Source: Bradyrhizobium sp. Ash2021 (GTDB lineage: Bacteria > Pseudomonadota > Alphaproteobacteria > Rhizobiales > Xanthobacteraceae). Taken from it: a stretch of DNA of 64,000 nt. Made by a program: the position numbers and the translations under genes. Positions 42,786 to 52,883 of this stretch are shown here, piece by piece. How positions within the stretch are numbered: position 1 is the stretch's first letter; each line of letters opens with the position of its first letter. Below the pieces are notes generated by a model. The model searched no databases. It was given only the letters and a program-made list of their open reading frames with translations, and had not been told where the DNA came from. The stretch covers positions 8,352,501-8,416,500 of the forward strand of contig NZ_CP100604.1 in assembly GCF_031202265.1 (NCBI RefSeq), in the 5' to 3' direction.

Positions 42786-44471
42786 ATGACGAATGTGCAA
42801 GGCGAGTTACAAAGGGCTGGCGCGAAAACGGAGTTCGATGCCGTCATCGTCGGCGCCGGATTTTCCGGCATGTACATGCTGCATTCGCTGCGCGACAAGC
42901 TCGACCTGAATGTTACCGTGTTCGAGGCCGGCGACGGAGTCGGCGGCACCTGGTACTGGAATCGCTATCCCGGCGCACGCTGTGACTCCGACAGCTACAT
43001 CTACTGCTACACGTTCGACAAGAACCTGTTGCAGGAATGGAACTGGTCCGAGCGCTATCCTGAACAGGACGAGATCCTGCGCTACCTCGAGCACTGCGCC
43101 GAGCGCTTCGACCTTAAGCCCGACATCCAGTTCGGCAAGCGCGTCATCGAGGTCGTCTTCGACGATGATACCGAGCTTTGGACGGTGCGCACGAACAAAG
43201 GCGACGTGGTCAGGGCTCGCTTCGTCATCGCCGCGGTCGGCGCCTTGTCCGCCGCCAACATGCCGCCATTCAAGGGCTTGGAGTCATTCAAGGGCAAGTG
43301 CTACCACACCAGTCAATGGCCGCACGACGGCGTCGACTTCACCGCCAAGCGGGTCGGCGTCATTGGCACGGGCGCTACCGGAGTGCAGGCGATTCCGGAA
43401 ATCGCGCAGCAGGCCAAGCACCTGACGGTGTTCCAGCGCACGCCGGCCTTCTGCGTGCCGGCGCGCAACGGCCGTGTCGACCCCGAAGTCACAAGGGCGC
43501 GCAAGGCCGGCTACGACGATATCCGCCAGCGCATCAAGAACTCGTTCTTCGGCTTCGAGCTGAACTTCATCCCGAAGTCGGTGCTCGATACTACGCCCGA
43601 GGAGCGAGAGCAGGAGTTCGACAGGATGTGGGAGGTCGGCGGCTTTCCCTTCTGGCTGGCCAACTACCAGGACATGTTCTTTTCCAAGGAGGCGAACGAT
43701 ATCATCGCCGACTACCTCAAGAGGAAGATCCGCGCGACGGTCAACGACCCGGTGGTCGCCGAGAAACTGACCCCGAAGACCTATCCCTACGGCACCAAGC
43801 GCCAACCGCTGGACACCAACTACTTCGAGACCTTCAACAAGAAGAACGTGCTGCTGGTGGATGCGAGCATCGACGGCCCGATCGAGGAGATCACGCCGAA
43901 CGGGATTCGCGCGGGCGGCAAGGAATACCCGCTCGACATTATCGTCGTCGCCACCGGCTTCGACGCGCTGACCGGCTCGCTGAAGAACCTCGGCATCAAG
44001 GGCCGCGGCGGCAGGGTGCTGGCGCAAGAGTGGGAGGACGGCCCGCAGACTTATCTCGGCCTTGCCACAGCCGGCTACCCGAACCTGTTCACGATCACCG
44101 GCCCGCAGAGTCCCTCGGTGCTGTCGAACGTGCCGGTGTCGATCGAACAGCACGTCGAGTGGATTACCGGATGCATCGCCCATATGCGCAGAAACAAGCT
44201 TGCAACGATCGAGGCGACCCCGCAGGCGCAAGACGCGTGGGCCGACCATGTCTCCGAGGTGGTGAACGGTACCTTGTTGCCGGGCGCCAATTCCTGGTAC
44301 ATGGGCGCCAACATCGCCGGCAAGGCGCGCCGCTTCTTGCCCTATCTCGGCCCGGAAGGCGTCGGCGGCTACCGCAGGAAGTGCGCGGAGGTCGCCGAGA
44401 AGGGCTACGACGGGTTCGTGTTCGTGAGCGAAGGCCAGCGCGGGACCGTGCACACAGTTGCGGCCGAATAA
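42786..44471 (+). CDS. Baeyer-Villiger flavin monooxygenase (cyclohexanone-monooxygenase type)
   Basis: 561-residue FAD/NADPH enzyme that inserts oxygen next to a ketone to give an ester or lactone. FAD motif: FDAVIVGAGFSGMYMLHSLR; the GGTWYWNRYPGARCDSDSYI block is typical of type I BVMOs. The fingerprint FxGxxxHxxxW appears as FKGKCYHTSQWPHDG, and the NADPH motif as VGVIGTGATGVQAIPEIAQQ. The AGGAGGTG ribosome site is strong. It forms a likely operon with the esterase gene 201 bp upstream. The substrate cannot be read from sequence. Confidence 0.95.
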   Translation: MTNVQGELQRAGAKTEFDAVIVGAGFSGMYMLHSLRDKLDLNVTVFEAGDGVGGTWYWNRYPGARCDSDSYIYCYTFDKNLLQEWNWSERYPEQDEILRYLEHCAERFDLKPDIQFGKRVIEVVFDDDTELWTVRTNKGDVVRARFVIAAVGALSAANMPPFKGLESFKGKCYHTSQWPHDGVDFTAKRVGVIGTGATGVQAIPEIAQQAKHLTVFQRTPAFCVPARNGRVDPEVTRARKAGYDDIRQRIKNSFFGFELNFIPKSVLDTTPEEREQEFDRMWEVGGFPFWLANYQDMFFSKEANDIIADYLKRKIRATVNDPVVAEKLTPKTYPYGTKRQPLDTNYFETFNKKNVLLVDASIDGPIEEITPNGIRAGGKEYPLDIIVVATGFDALTGSLKNLGIKGRGGRVLAQEWEDGPQTYLGLATAGYPNLFTITGPQSPSVLSNVPVSIEQHVEWITGCIAHMRRNKLATIEATPQAQDAWADHVSEVVNGTLLPGANSWYMGANIAGKARRFLPYLGPEGVGGYRRKCAEVAEKGYDGFVFVSEGQRGTVHTVAAE

Positions 44472-44838
44472 ACTTGACGAAGCTTGACCGGCGGTTGCGT
44501 TCAACGGCGCGACTCCCGGCATAGCAGGCGTGGAAGCGCTCGATTTCCGGGGCACACGTTGAGGACGGAGAAGCTCAAGGGTTCGCGCGCCCATAACCAC
44601 ATGGTCGCCTCGATAACCGCTTGGGGTCATTCGCGTCGATTTTGGCATGTCCGCGGCATGTCCGGTTGAGCCGGCCGGGTAATCTCGGAAATGCCGGTTG
44701 TCCGGTTTTGCAGGTTGAAGACATCAGCTTGGACCTGATTCAAGCGCCCAAACCGGGGCCTGGAGCGGCAGCCCAGGGCGCGGGGTTTTGGGTTGCAACC
44801 GGGATGCCTGCCGATCCGGCAAAAATGGCGGACGTCGC
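44472..44838. other. Intergenic stretch between convergent genes
   Basis: No gene, promoter or clear repeat is recognised. Short CCGG-rich palindromes (near 44657-44675) may act as terminators for the convergent monooxygenase and cyclase genes. Confidence 0.5.
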
Positions 44839-46614
44839 CTACTCCGGCAAACCCGCGTCGCGAAGTGCGGCAGCGATTTGATCCCGCCGCTCGGGCCAGC
44901 GGACGGGAAATGCCTCGCTGGCGTGAGAGACGCGAAAGCCGGGCTGCAGCTTCAAAACCCGGCTGATCGCCTTGTTCGCCTCCTCCTTGCGTCCGATGCG
45001 GACAGCGTTCATGGCGAAGGTCAACAGCGAATGCGCGTTGGCATCGAACTGCATCGATTTCATCGCCGCCGCGCAGCCATCCTCGTGGCGCGAGAGACAG
45101 AAAAATGCATGCGACGAACCGTTCCAGGCGCTTAATCGCAGCGGGTCCAGCGGACTCAGCCGGATCATGTGGTCGAAGCTCTCGATCGCGCGTTCGGCCT
45201 CGTCGCACAGCAGATAGACAAAGCCGCGCGAATACCATGCGATGGCAAGATTTGGATTGAGCGCGACCGCCTGTTCCACCATGGCTACGCCGCGTTCATA
45301 CTCCTGTCCCAGATAGGTCAGTACGTGGCCGGCTGTCGCCAGCACATACGGATCCTCCTCGGCCAGTCTCGCCGCCAGCCGTGCATGCCGGATCGCCTCG
45401 GCGCGGGCATCGGCTTTTAGCGGCATGCCATAGATGGCCTGCCGCGCCATCCACATCCAGGCCACCATGGCGTGGGCCATGGCATATTCCGGGTCTCGCT
45501 CGATCGCCTTCCTGAACAACTCATGCGTTTCGAGCGGCGAGGACCGCTGATGCAGCAGCGCCATGCCGCGCAGGTAGAAATCGTAGCTGTCGAGCTTCTC
45601 GGTAGGCTTTTGTCGCGCCCGTTCGAACTCGGCCTGCTCGAGTCTGGGGGCGATCAATCCCACCACACTGGCGGCGACCTGGTCCTGCAGGCCGAACACG
45701 TCCTCGAACCCGCCTTCGAACCTGTCCGCCCAGATATGATTGCCGGTCGCAGTCTCGATCAGCTGGCCGGAAATGCGAACCCGGTTGCCTACCCGGCGGA
45801 CGCTTCCCTCGAGCACGTAGCGCACCCCGAGTTCACGCCCAACCTGCTTGATATCGACGGATTTTCCCTTGTAGGCGAAACTCGAATTGCGCGCGATCAC
45901 GAACAGCGACTTGAACCGCGACAGCGCGGTGATGATCTCCTCAACCATGCCGTCGGCGAAATATTCCTGCTCGGGATCGGCGCTCATGTTATCGAACGGC
46001 AGCACCGCGATCGATGGCCGATCGGGAAGCGCCAGCGGCTGGCTGGGCGCGGCGGGATTTATCGCGGGCGCCGATGTGCGCTCCTCGCCAATCCGGATAT
46101 GCCATACCCGCATCGGCTCGGCGATGTTCTTCAGATTTTGCGAACCCATGTCGTCGAAGGTGACATGGACCTTGCCGCGGACCTGGCGTTGCGTGTCATC
46201 GGAGATGCAGATGCCGCCGGGCTCCGAGATCTGCAGAAGACGCGCGGCGATATTGACGCCGTCGCCGAATATATCGTCGGCTTCGATCATCACGTCGCCG
46301 AGGTGAATGCCGATGCGGAATTTGATTCTGACATCCTGCGGCAGGGCGGCGTTCTGTTCCGCCATACTGCGTTGCACTTCGATCGCGCAGCGCGCCGCGT
46401 CGACGGCGCTTGGGAATTCGACCAGCATTTCGTCACCGGCAGTCTTGACGACGCGGCCGCGATGCGTGGCGACGGCGGGACCGATCAATGTTCGCTGGAG
46501 CCTCTTGAGATCGGCCCGCGCCCGCTCCGCATCGAAGCGCATCAAACGAGCGTAGTCGGCGACATCCGCCACCACCACTGCCGCCAATCGTCGTTCCACG
46601 CGCTCGCTGGCCAA
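44839..46614 (-). CDS. Class III adenylate/guanylate cyclase with TPR domain
   Basis: 591-residue protein. The N-terminal cyclase homology domain keeps both metal-binding Asp positions (AAVVVADVADYARLMRFDAE; VVKTAGDEMLVEFPS) and DIFGDGVNIAARLLQISEPG. A second region (PSIAVLPFDNMSADPEQEYF, then ADGMVEEIITALSRFK) matches the TolB-like/FlgO N-terminal domain usual in this rhizobial family. The C-terminal half is TPR-like (ALNPNLAIAWYSRGFVYLLC). It probably makes cAMP in response to an unknown cue; many paralogues exist in such genomes. Confidence 0.9.
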   Translation of the reverse strand: MASERVERRLAAVVVADVADYARLMRFDAERARADLKRLQRTLIGPAVATHRGRVVKTAGDEMLVEFPSAVDAARCAIEVQRSMAEQNAALPQDVRIKFRIGIHLGDVMIEADDIFGDGVNIAARLLQISEPGGICISDDTQRQVRGKVHVTFDDMGSQNLKNIAEPMRVWHIRIGEERTSAPAINPAAPSQPLALPDRPSIAVLPFDNMSADPEQEYFADGMVEEIITALSRFKSLFVIARNSSFAYKGKSVDIKQVGRELGVRYVLEGSVRRVGNRVRISGQLIETATGNHIWADRFEGGFEDVFGLQDQVAASVVGLIAPRLEQAEFERARQKPTEKLDSYDFYLRGMALLHQRSSPLETHELFRKAIERDPEYAMAHAMVAWMWMARQAIYGMPLKADARAEAIRHARLAARLAEEDPYVLATAGHVLTYLGQEYERGVAMVEQAVALNPNLAIAWYSRGFVYLLCDEAERAIESFDHMIRLSPLDPLRLSAWNGSSHAFFCLSRHEDGCAAAMKSMQFDANAHSLLTFAMNAVRIGRKEEANKAISRVLKLQPGFRVSHASEAFPVRWPERRDQIAAALRDAGLPE

Positions 46615-46679
46615 AGCAAAGGTTCCTCAGGATCAAACGATCTTCCCCGCCGCATCAAAGCATGGCGGCGGGATGCAGG

Positions 46680-47504
46680 CTAGCTCATCCAAAATCCCGG
46701 CGTCGCCGGTTCCAGCCTGCCGCCGGCCCGCACCGGCGCGATTCGCAGCGCCAGCCCGGTGGCATCGTCGGTTTCGACCGCGACGCCGCTCAGTGTTGCA
46801 ACGCCGAAGGCCGGCTCGAAACGGCCCGATGAAATGCCGGTCGTGAAGCGGTGCAGCGGCTCTTCCTTCTGCATGCCGATGATCGAATCGTAATCGCCGG
46901 TCATGCCGGCATCGGTCATATAGGCGGTGCCGCCCGGCAGCACCTGATGATCGGCGGTCGGGACATGGGTGTGGGTGCCGACCACGAGGCTGGCGCGGCC
47001 GTCGCAGAAGAATCCCATGCCCTGCTTCTCGCTGGACGCCTCGCCGTGGAAATCGACCACGATGGCATCGGCCGCCTCGCGCAACGGACAGGCCTCGAGC
47101 TCGCGGCCGACCGCGTTGAAGGGATCGTTGAGCGGCTCCATGAAGACGCGACCCATGGCGTTGATGACCAGCGCGCGTTTGCCGTTCTTGGTGTCGATCA
47201 GGGCGGCACCCCGGCCCGGCGTATGGCGCGGAAAATTCAGCGGCCGGATCAGGCGCGGCGCGCGCTCGATGAAGACCAGCGCTTCCTTCTGGTTCCAGGC
47301 GTGATTGCCGAGCGTGATCGCATCGGCCCCGGCGTCGAGGAAATCCTGGTAGATCGCCTCGGTGATGCCGAACCCTCCGGCGGAATTCTCCCCATTGACG
47401 ATGACGAGATCGAGCGACCAGTCACGGACCATGCCGGGCAGATGCTCCGAGATAGCGGTGCGGCCGGTCTTGCCGACGACGTCACCGATAAAGAGAATTC
47501 GCAA
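46680..47504 (-). CDS. YmdB-like metallophosphoesterase (TIGR00282 family)
   Basis: 274-residue phosphoesterase. MRILFIGDVVGKTGRTAISE, VNGENSAGGFGITEAIYQDF, and DAITLGNHAWNQKEALVFIE provide the metal ligands, and VGTHTHVPTADHQVLPGGTA ends the site. Bacillus YmdB is a 2',3'-cyclic nucleotide phosphodiesterase affecting biofilm; the alphaproteobacterial role is unproven. It lies 3 bp after the 5-FCL gene, so the two form an operon. Confidence 0.93.
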   Translation of the reverse strand: MRILFIGDVVGKTGRTAISEHLPGMVRDWSLDLVIVNGENSAGGFGITEAIYQDFLDAGADAITLGNHAWNQKEALVFIERAPRLIRPLNFPRHTPGRGAALIDTKNGKRALVINAMGRVFMEPLNDPFNAVGRELEACPLREAADAIVVDFHGEASSEKQGMGFFCDGRASLVVGTHTHVPTADHQVLPGGTAYMTDAGMTGDYDSIIGMQKEEPLHRFTTGISSGRFEPAFGVATLSGVAVETDDATGLALRIAPVRAGGRLEPATPGFWMS

Positions 47505-47507
47505 AAT

Positions 47508-48083
47508 TCAGCTCCGGAAATCGAACACTTTCTTTTCGGTTAGCACATAATCCAGCGCTACGTCGTGCGGCAGCGCCGGGACAGCCTTAATTTGCTGTGC
47601 GGAAAATCCGATGCCGACGGCCGTGATGGCCTTCATCTTGCGCAAATGTGCGAGCGTGTAGTCGTAATGTCCGGCGCCATAACCAATGCGGTGCCCCAGG
47701 GGATCGAACGCCGCCAGCGGCACCAGCATGATGTCGGGAACGGCCTCGGCGGCGGCCGGCGACGGCTCGAGAATACCGAGCGGCCCGAGCATCAGCCGGT
47801 CGTCGGGCGACCACGCACGAAACGCCAGCGACTTGCCGCGCGCCAAAACCGCCGGCAGCGCCAGCTTCGCCCCCTGTTCGGCGAGCCTTCGCATCAACGG
47901 TGCCGGATCGATCTCGCTGCGGATCGGCGAGTATCCGGAGACGATCATCCCTGAAGCGATTTCGAACGGCAGCCCGCGTCTGGCGATGGCTTCCGCCGCG
48001 GCGGCGCGTTGCTCGTCGCTCAATGCATCGCGCTTTGCCAGCGCAATGGCACGAAGCTCTGCTTTGGATGAACTTCCCGACAT
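47508..48083 (-). CDS. 5-formyltetrahydrofolate cyclo-ligase
   Basis: 191-residue enzyme that converts 5-formyl-THF to 5,10-methenyl-THF using ATP. Motifs: KAELRAIALAKRDALSDEQR, GYSPIRSEIDPAPLMRRLAE, ILVPLAAFDPLGHRIGYGAG (as MLVPLAAFDPLGHRIGYGAG) and HYDYTLAHLR. ATG 48083 is preferred, giving MSGSSSKAELR. It lies downstream of a 6S RNA and zapA, the conserved ygfA neighbourhood of proteobacteria. Confidence 0.93.
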   Translation of the reverse strand: MSGSSSKAELRAIALAKRDALSDEQRAAAAEAIARRGLPFEIASGMIVSGYSPIRSEIDPAPLMRRLAEQGAKLALPAVLARGKSLAFRAWSPDDRLMLGPLGILEPSPAAAEAVPDIMLVPLAAFDPLGHRIGYGAGHYDYTLAHLRKMKAITAVGIGFSAQQIKAVPALPHDVALDYVLTEKKVFDFRS

Positions 48084-48233
48084 GCAGCGTTCTATTCCAC
48101 CGTCGTTGCCCGCCAATGGGTCGGCCGAATGGCCGCCCGATGACAGACTCCGGCGGGCGATCCCGGATTGCAGGTTCGTTCGTCTTCAGATTGCGATGCC
48201 GGTAGTGTACGGCTCGACGCAGAAATCAACAGA

Positions 48234-48404
48234 AACAAAAGTGCGAAGCCGCAGAGGCCGTTGAAGCACTCGATCCCGGAGTTCCCTACGAAAGTAGGTG
48301 GGCACCATATGACCGGATCCACGGACCCGGCCAGGGACAGTTCCCTAAAGGATCGATAAGGCCCCGGGGATATATGGCTCCTGACGCGCAACGCAGCTTC
48401 GCCC
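48234..48404 (-). ncRNA. ssrS: 6S RNA (ssrS) candidate
   Basis: Located between zapA and the 5-FCL gene, the classic 6S RNA locus. The minus strand folds as 6S RNA should: a closing stem (48396-48402 with 48243-48249, GCGAAGC/GCTTCGC), a large central bubble containing a small hairpin (48285-48298, CCTAC-GAAA-GTAGG), and a terminal arm (48372-48377 with 48305-48310; 48350-48354 with 48316-48320). The apical hairpin is AGGGAACTGTCCCT (48333-48346). The closed length of about 160 nt is right, and TTTTGTTT follows the 3' stem. It regulates sigma-70 polymerase in stationary phase in known species. Confidence 0.85.
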
Positions 48405-48487
48405 GGCCAATGTAGCTACGATAGGGGCCATACGCCAGCGGTAAGGATCGGCCAAAGCACAGGAATAGCGCGATATATCTCCCCGCC

Positions 48488-48569
48488 GTCATTGCGAGGA
48501 GCACTTGCGACGAAGCAATCCATACTTGCTTTGTTGCACCATGGATTGCTTCGCTTCGCTCGCAATGAC
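48488..48569. repeat. GTCATTGCGAGGAGC ... CGCAATGAC repeat (copy 1)
   Basis: 82-bp inverted repeat starting GTCATTGCGAGGAGC and ending TTCGCTCGCAATGAC, with inner GACGAAGCAATCCA and TGGATTGCTTCGC arms. A second, longer copy is at 62814-62931. It lies just downstream of zapA and upstream of the 6S RNA. Confidence 0.88.
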
Positions 48570-48610
48570 GGTGAGAGAAAAGCGGCCTCCCCCCAAAGCG
48601 GACAGGTCTC

Positions 48611-48994
48611 CTACCCGATCGCGACGCCGCCCCCAATCGTGCGGTTCAGCACCTGCGTGGTCTTTTCGATGCGGTCGGCGGCCGCATTGAGCGCATTGGC
48701 GACCGCGACCTGCGTCGTCCGGGCGCGATCCGCGGCGGCGATACGAACATTGCGCAAGGCATCGAGCTCTTCCTCGAGGCTGCGGATGCGATGGCTGGCG
48801 TCGAGCAGTTCATCGCACACAGTCAAGGCCGCCATCACCACGAGCCGCGCATCGCCGATTTCGCCGAATTTGCCGCGCAGGCTGTCGATGCGCGATTCCA
48901 GACTCTCGGCGAGCTTGAGCAGCCGCACCTCCTGGCCTTCCTCGCAGGCCATGCGGTATTGCCGGCCATTGATGGTGACGTTGATGTGACTCAT
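48611..48994 (-). CDS. zapA: Cell division protein ZapA
   Basis: 127-residue FtsZ-ring-associated protein. It begins MSHINVTINGRQYRMACEEG, has the ZapA block VRLLKLAESLESRIDSLRGK and VVMAALTVCDELLDASHRIR, then a coiled coil (SLEEELDALRNVRIAAADRA). It stabilises FtsZ bundles at mid-cell. It overlaps the DUF4164 gene by 4 bp and precedes the 6S RNA. Confidence 0.92.
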   Translation of the reverse strand: MSHINVTINGRQYRMACEEGQEVRLLKLAESLESRIDSLRGKFGEIGDARLVVMAALTVCDELLDASHRIRSLEEELDALRNVRIAAADRARTTQVAVANALNAAADRIEKTTQVLNRTIGGGVAIG

Positions 48995-49311
48995 GATCCC
49001 TCTCCGGCATCGAGAACGGCACGGATGGTGCCGATCGCCGCATCCAGCTTTTCGGCGATCTCGCGATTGGTGCGCTCCAGCCGCCGCGACTTCACCAGCG
49101 AGCCGTCGAGTTCGTCGGCCAGCCGCGAGCGATCCGCGCCGAGCGCCTGGATCCGGCTCGCCAGCTCGTTCTCGTCGCGGTCCGCTTCGCGCCGCCGCTC
49201 GGCCGCACTTTCCAGCGCGTCAAGTGCCGCCATCAGCCGCCGCGTCGCGGCCTCGATGTCGGCGAAGCTAGGCTCGGCATTGCCGGAGCCGTTGGCGGGA
49301 CGATCGCTCAT
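48991..49311 (-). CDS. DUF4164 coiled-coil protein
   Basis: 106-residue protein that is almost wholly coiled coil: FADIEAATRRLMAALDALES, RIQALGADRSRLADELDGSL, RRLERTNREIAEKLDAAIGT. It matches the DUF4164 family that accompanies zapA in Rhizobiales and may have a ZapB-like role in division, though this is inference. ATG 49311 was chosen as the first conserved start. The stop overlaps the zapA start (ATGA). Confidence 0.85.
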   Translation of the reverse strand: MSDRPANGSGNAEPSFADIEAATRRLMAALDALESAAERRREADRDENELASRIQALGADRSRLADELDGSLVKSRRLERTNREIAEKLDAAIGTIRAVLDAGEGS

Positions 49312-49628
49312 GGGTGACAGCGCAGACCTCAGGTCGAGCCAGCCGCACAGCAAAATCCGCGGTTCGGCAAGCGGTTAGGCGGTGAAATTTACGTTGCAAG
49401 CGAGGCCAGCGCAACGCCGCCGCAAAGCTATGCACCGGTAGATCAGGATCCCGCTTTTCGAAGCATGCTTTAGGCAACTTTTCCCGCCATAAGCGCGTTT
49501 CCTCGCCTTGGACTCAGGGGATTGAGGTGCTATCCAGCCCTGACTTCCCGTAGCCATAACGCTCGTATTGCGGCCTCCCGGCCGGTACGTACCGCAACCA
49601 AGCACCTCATTTCAGGCGGATTTTCATC
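49312..49628. other. Divergent intergenic region between DUF4164-zapA and tkt
   Basis: Holds the promoters of both divergent units. No repeat or riboswitch is recognised. A possible tkt leader runs from about 49530; no -35/-10 pair is convincing. Confidence 0.4.
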
Positions 49629-51614
49629 ATGACGCAGGTCGATCATACCCGTATGGCCAATGCGATCCGTGGCCTTGCCATGGACGCCGTCGAGAAGGCG
49701 AAATCCGGCCATCCCGGCCTGCCGATGGGCGCCGCCGATATCGCGACCGTCTTGTTCACGCAGTTCTTGAAATACGATGCCGCCGAGCCGAACTGGCCGG
49801 ACCGCGACCGTTTTGTGCTGTCGGCCGGGCACGGCTCGATGCTGCTGTATGCGTTGCTTTATCTCACCGGCAACAAGGACATGACGCTCGACCAGCTCAA
49901 GCATTTCCGCCAGCTGGGATCGCTGACCCCGGGGCATCCGGAAAACTTCCACACCAAGGGCATCGAGACCACGACCGGACCGCTCGGCCAGGGCATCGCG
50001 ACATCGGTCGGCATGGCGCTGGCAGAGAAGATGCTGGCCGCGGAGTTCGGCAAGAAGGTCGTCGGCCATCATACCTATGTGCTCGCCTCCGACGGCGACC
50101 TGATGGAGGGCGTGTCGCAGGAGGCGATCGCGATGGCCGGCCACTGGAAGCTCAACAAGCTGATCGTGCTCTATGACGACAACGGCATTTCGATCGACGG
50201 CCCGACCTCGATCTCCGACTCCGTCGACCAGGTGAAGCGCTTCAAGTCCGCAGGCTGGGCGGCCGAACTGATCGACGGCCAGGATCAGAAGGCGATTGCG
50301 GCCGCGATCACCCGCGCGCAGAAATCCAACAAGCCGTCCTTGATCGCGTGCAAGACCACCATCGGTTATGGCGCCCCGACCCGGGCCGGCACGGCAAAGG
50401 CCCATGGCGAGGCGCTCGGCGCCGACGAGCTCAAGGGCGCCAAGGAAAAGCTCGGCATTTCGCTGGAGCCGTTCTCGGTGCCCGACGATGTCTTGAAAGC
50501 CTGGCGCGAAGCCGGCAGCCGGGGTGCCGCAGCCCGCACGGCCTGGCAGGCGCAGTTTGAACAATTGGGCAACCGCAAGCGCGCCGAATTCGAGCGCCGG
50601 TTGCGGCATGAGCGGCCGGCTTCGCTGGCAAAGGCGCTGAAGGCCCACAAGAAGGCGCTGCTGGAGACGCCGCAGAATATCGCCACCCGCAAATCGTCGG
50701 AATCCGCGATCGAGGCGATCGCGGCCGCGATGCCGATGGAGTTTTTGGCGGGCTCCGCCGATCTCACCGGCTCCAACAACAACAAGGCGAAATCGGCGGT
50801 GGCGTTTTCCGCCAAGACGCCGAAGGGCCGCTTCATCCATTACGGCATCCGCGAGCACGGCATGGCTGCTGCGATGAACGGCATCTTCCTGCATGGCGGC
50901 TTTGCGCCGAACGGCGCTACCTTCCTGGTGTTCACCGACTATGCGCGGCCGGCGATGCGGCTGGCGGCGCTGATGGGCACCGGCGTCGTCTATGTCATGA
51001 CCCACGATTCGATCGGGCTCGGCGAAGACGGCCCGACGCACCAGCCGGTCGAGCATCTGGCGGCGCTGCGCGCGATTCCCAATATGCGCGTGTTCCGGCC
51101 CTGCGACGCCATGGAGACGACCGAGTGCTGGGAACTCGCGCTCAACCGGATCGACGGCCCGACCGTGCTGGCGCTGACGCGTCAGAACCTGCCGCAGCTA
51201 CGAACCACCGCGCCGTCGGAAAATCCCTGCGGCCACGGCGCCTATGAACTGGTCGCCGCCCAGGGCGAGGCAAAAGTGTCGTTGTTCGCCTCGGGTTCCG
51301 AGGTCGAGATCGCGGTGGCGGCCCAGAAGCAACTGGCCGAACGCGGCATCGCGTCGCGGGTGGTGTCGGTGCCCTCGCTCGAATTGCTGCTGGCGCAGCC
51401 GGCGGTGCGTCAGAAATCGATCATCGGCGACGCGCCGGTCAAGATCGCGATCGAGGCCGCGGTGCGCTGGGGTTGGGACGCCGTGATCGGCCAGGATGGC
51501 GAATTCGTGGGCATGCACGGTTTCGGCGCCAGTGCGCCTGCCAAGGATCTTTACAAGCACTTCGGAATTACCGCCGAGGCTGCGGTTAACGCCGCCCTGA
51601 AGCGCTTGGGCTAG
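49629..51614 (+). CDS. tkt: Transketolase
   Basis: 661-residue thiamine-diphosphate enzyme of the pentose phosphate/Calvin cycle. Landmarks are [40 protein letters not shown], the ThDP motif [20 protein letters not shown], and [40 protein letters not shown] completes the active site. It is the first gene of a co-directional run tkt-gap-pgk-fba-fba. Confidence 0.97.
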   Translation: MTQVDHTRMANAIRGLAMDAVEKAKSGHPGLPMGAADIATVLFTQFLKYDAAEPNWPDRDRFVLSAGHGSMLLYALLYLTGNKDMTLDQLKHFRQLGSLTPGHPENFHTKGIETTTGPLGQGIATSVGMALAEKMLAAEFGKKVVGHHTYVLASDGDLMEGVSQEAIAMAGHWKLNKLIVLYDDNGISIDGPTSISDSVDQVKRFKSAGWAAELIDGQDQKAIAAAITRAQKSNKPSLIACKTTIGYGAPTRAGTAKAHGEALGADELKGAKEKLGISLEPFSVPDDVLKAWREAGSRGAAARTAWQAQFEQLGNRKRAEFERRLRHERPASLAKALKAHKKALLETPQNIATRKSSESAIEAIAAAMPMEFLAGSADLTGSNNNKAKSAVAFSAKTPKGRFIHYGIREHGMAAAMNGIFLHGGFAPNGATFLVFTDYARPAMRLAALMGTGVVYVMTHDSIGLGEDGPTHQPVEHLAALRAIPNMRVFRPCDAMETTECWELALNRIDGPTVLALTRQNLPQLRTTAPSENPCGHGAYELVAAQGEAKVSLFASGSEVEIAVAAQKQLAERGIASRVVSVPSLELLLAQPAVRQKSIIGDAPVKIAIEAAVRWGWDAVIGQDGEFVGMHGFGASAPAKDLYKHFGITAEAAVNAALKRLG

Positions 51615-51753
51615 TGGTTGAGCTTGCCCGGAAAAAGGACTAGGTAATTTCGATCTTGTCCGTTCTCGCCCGGCCGAACCGGGCGATCCGCCGTCAGCAC
51701 CTCCGGAGCGCCCCTCCGCGGGGTCGTCATTAGCTATTAAGGGAGAAACGAGC

Positions 51754-52761
51754 ATGGCAATCCGCGTCGCGATCAACGGGTTCGGCCGTATCGGCCGCAA
51801 TGTGCTGCGTGCCATCGCCGAGTCCGGCCGCAAGGATATCGAGGTGGTCGCGATCAACGATCTCGGCCCGGTCGAGACCAACGCCCATCTCCTGCGCTTC
51901 GATTCCGTGCATGGCCGGTTCCCGGGAACCGTGACCGTCGACGGCGACTCGATCAGCCTCGGCAACGGCAAGATCAAGGTCACCGCGCACCGCGATCCGG
52001 CGACGCTGCCCTGGAAAGACCTCGGCATCGATATCGCGCTGGAATGCACCGGCATCTTCACCGCCAAGGACAAGGCTTCCGCGCATCTGACCGCCGGCGC
52101 CAAGCGCGTGCTGGTCTCGGCGCCCGCCGACAATGCGGACGCGACCATCGTCTATGGCGTCAACCACGACAAACTGACCAGGGATCATCTGGTCGTCTCC
52201 AACGGCTCCTGCACCACCAACTGCCTCGCGCCGATCGCAAAAGTCCTGAACGACACCGTCGGCATCGAGACCGGCTTCATGACCACGATCCACGCCTATA
52301 CCGGCGACCAGCCGACGCTCGATACCCTGCACAAGGATCTCTATCGCGGCCGGGCTGCTGCGATGTCGATGATCCCGACCTCGACCGGTGCCGCCAAGGC
52401 GATCGGTCTGGTGCTGCCGGAATTGAAGGGCAAGCTCGACGGCGTCGCGATCCGCGTGCCGACCCCGAACGTCTCGGTGGTCGATCTCAAGATCGTCGCC
52501 AAGCGCGCGACCGAGGTGAAGGAAATCAACGAGGCGATGAAGCGCGCTTCCGAGCAGGAGCTGAAGGGCATTCTGGGCTACACCACCGCGCCCAACGTCT
52601 CGATCGACTTCAACCACGATCCGCACTCGTCCACCTATCATGTGGACCAGACCAAGGTGCAGAACGGCACGCTGGTGCGGGTGATGGCCTGGTACGACAA
52701 TGAATGGGGTTTCTCCAACCGCATGGCGGACACCGCCGTGGCGATGGGGAAGCTGCTGTAA
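51754..52761 (+). CDS. gap: Glyceraldehyde-3-phosphate dehydrogenase, type I
   Basis: 335-residue NAD-dependent enzyme of glycolysis/gluconeogenesis. [20 protein letters not shown] is the NAD motif. The catalytic Cys lies in [19 protein letters not shown], with Gly in place of the usual Ala of [28 protein letters not shown] and [15 protein letters not shown] complete the active site. AAGGGAGAAACGAGC precedes the ATG. A long double hairpin follows the stop. Confidence 0.98.
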   Translation: MAIRVAINGFGRIGRNVLRAIAESGRKDIEVVAINDLGPVETNAHLLRFDSVHGRFPGTVTVDGDSISLGNGKIKVTAHRDPATLPWKDLGIDIALECTGIFTAKDKASAHLTAGAKRVLVSAPADNADATIVYGVNHDKLTRDHLVVSNGSCTTNCLAPIAKVLNDTVGIETGFMTTIHAYTGDQPTLDTLHKDLYRGRAAAMSMIPTSTGAAKAIGLVLPELKGKLDGVAIRVPTPNVSVVDLKIVAKRATEVKEINEAMKRASEQELKGILGYTTAPNVSIDFNHDPHSSTYHVDQTKVQNGTLVRVMAWYDNEWGFSNRMADTAVAMGKLL

Positions 52762-52771
52762 ATCCCTAGCC

Positions 52772-52867
52772 TCATGGTTCGAGACGCGCGCAAAGAGCGC
52801 GCTCCTCACCATGAGGGAGAAACCTCATCCTGAGGAGCCGCGCACAGCGCGGCGTCTCGAAGGATGA
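52772..52867. repeat. Double hairpin repeat between gap and pgk
   Basis: Two adjoining palindromic arms: CTCATGGTTCGAGACGCGC opposed to GCGCGCTCCTCACCATGAG (52772-52814), then CTCATCCTGAGGAGC...CTCGAAGGATGAG (52826-52867). The type recurs between genes in Bradyrhizobium-like genomes (from memory). It may end or attenuate transcripts after gap. Confidence 0.8.
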
Positions 52868-52883
52868 GCAGCGTGAGACCCAG

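Noticed and set aside
49530-51056. Minus-strand open frame of 508 codons
   Set aside because: It lies antisense to transketolase, with a low-complexity Arg/His/Gly composition and no recognisable motifs.
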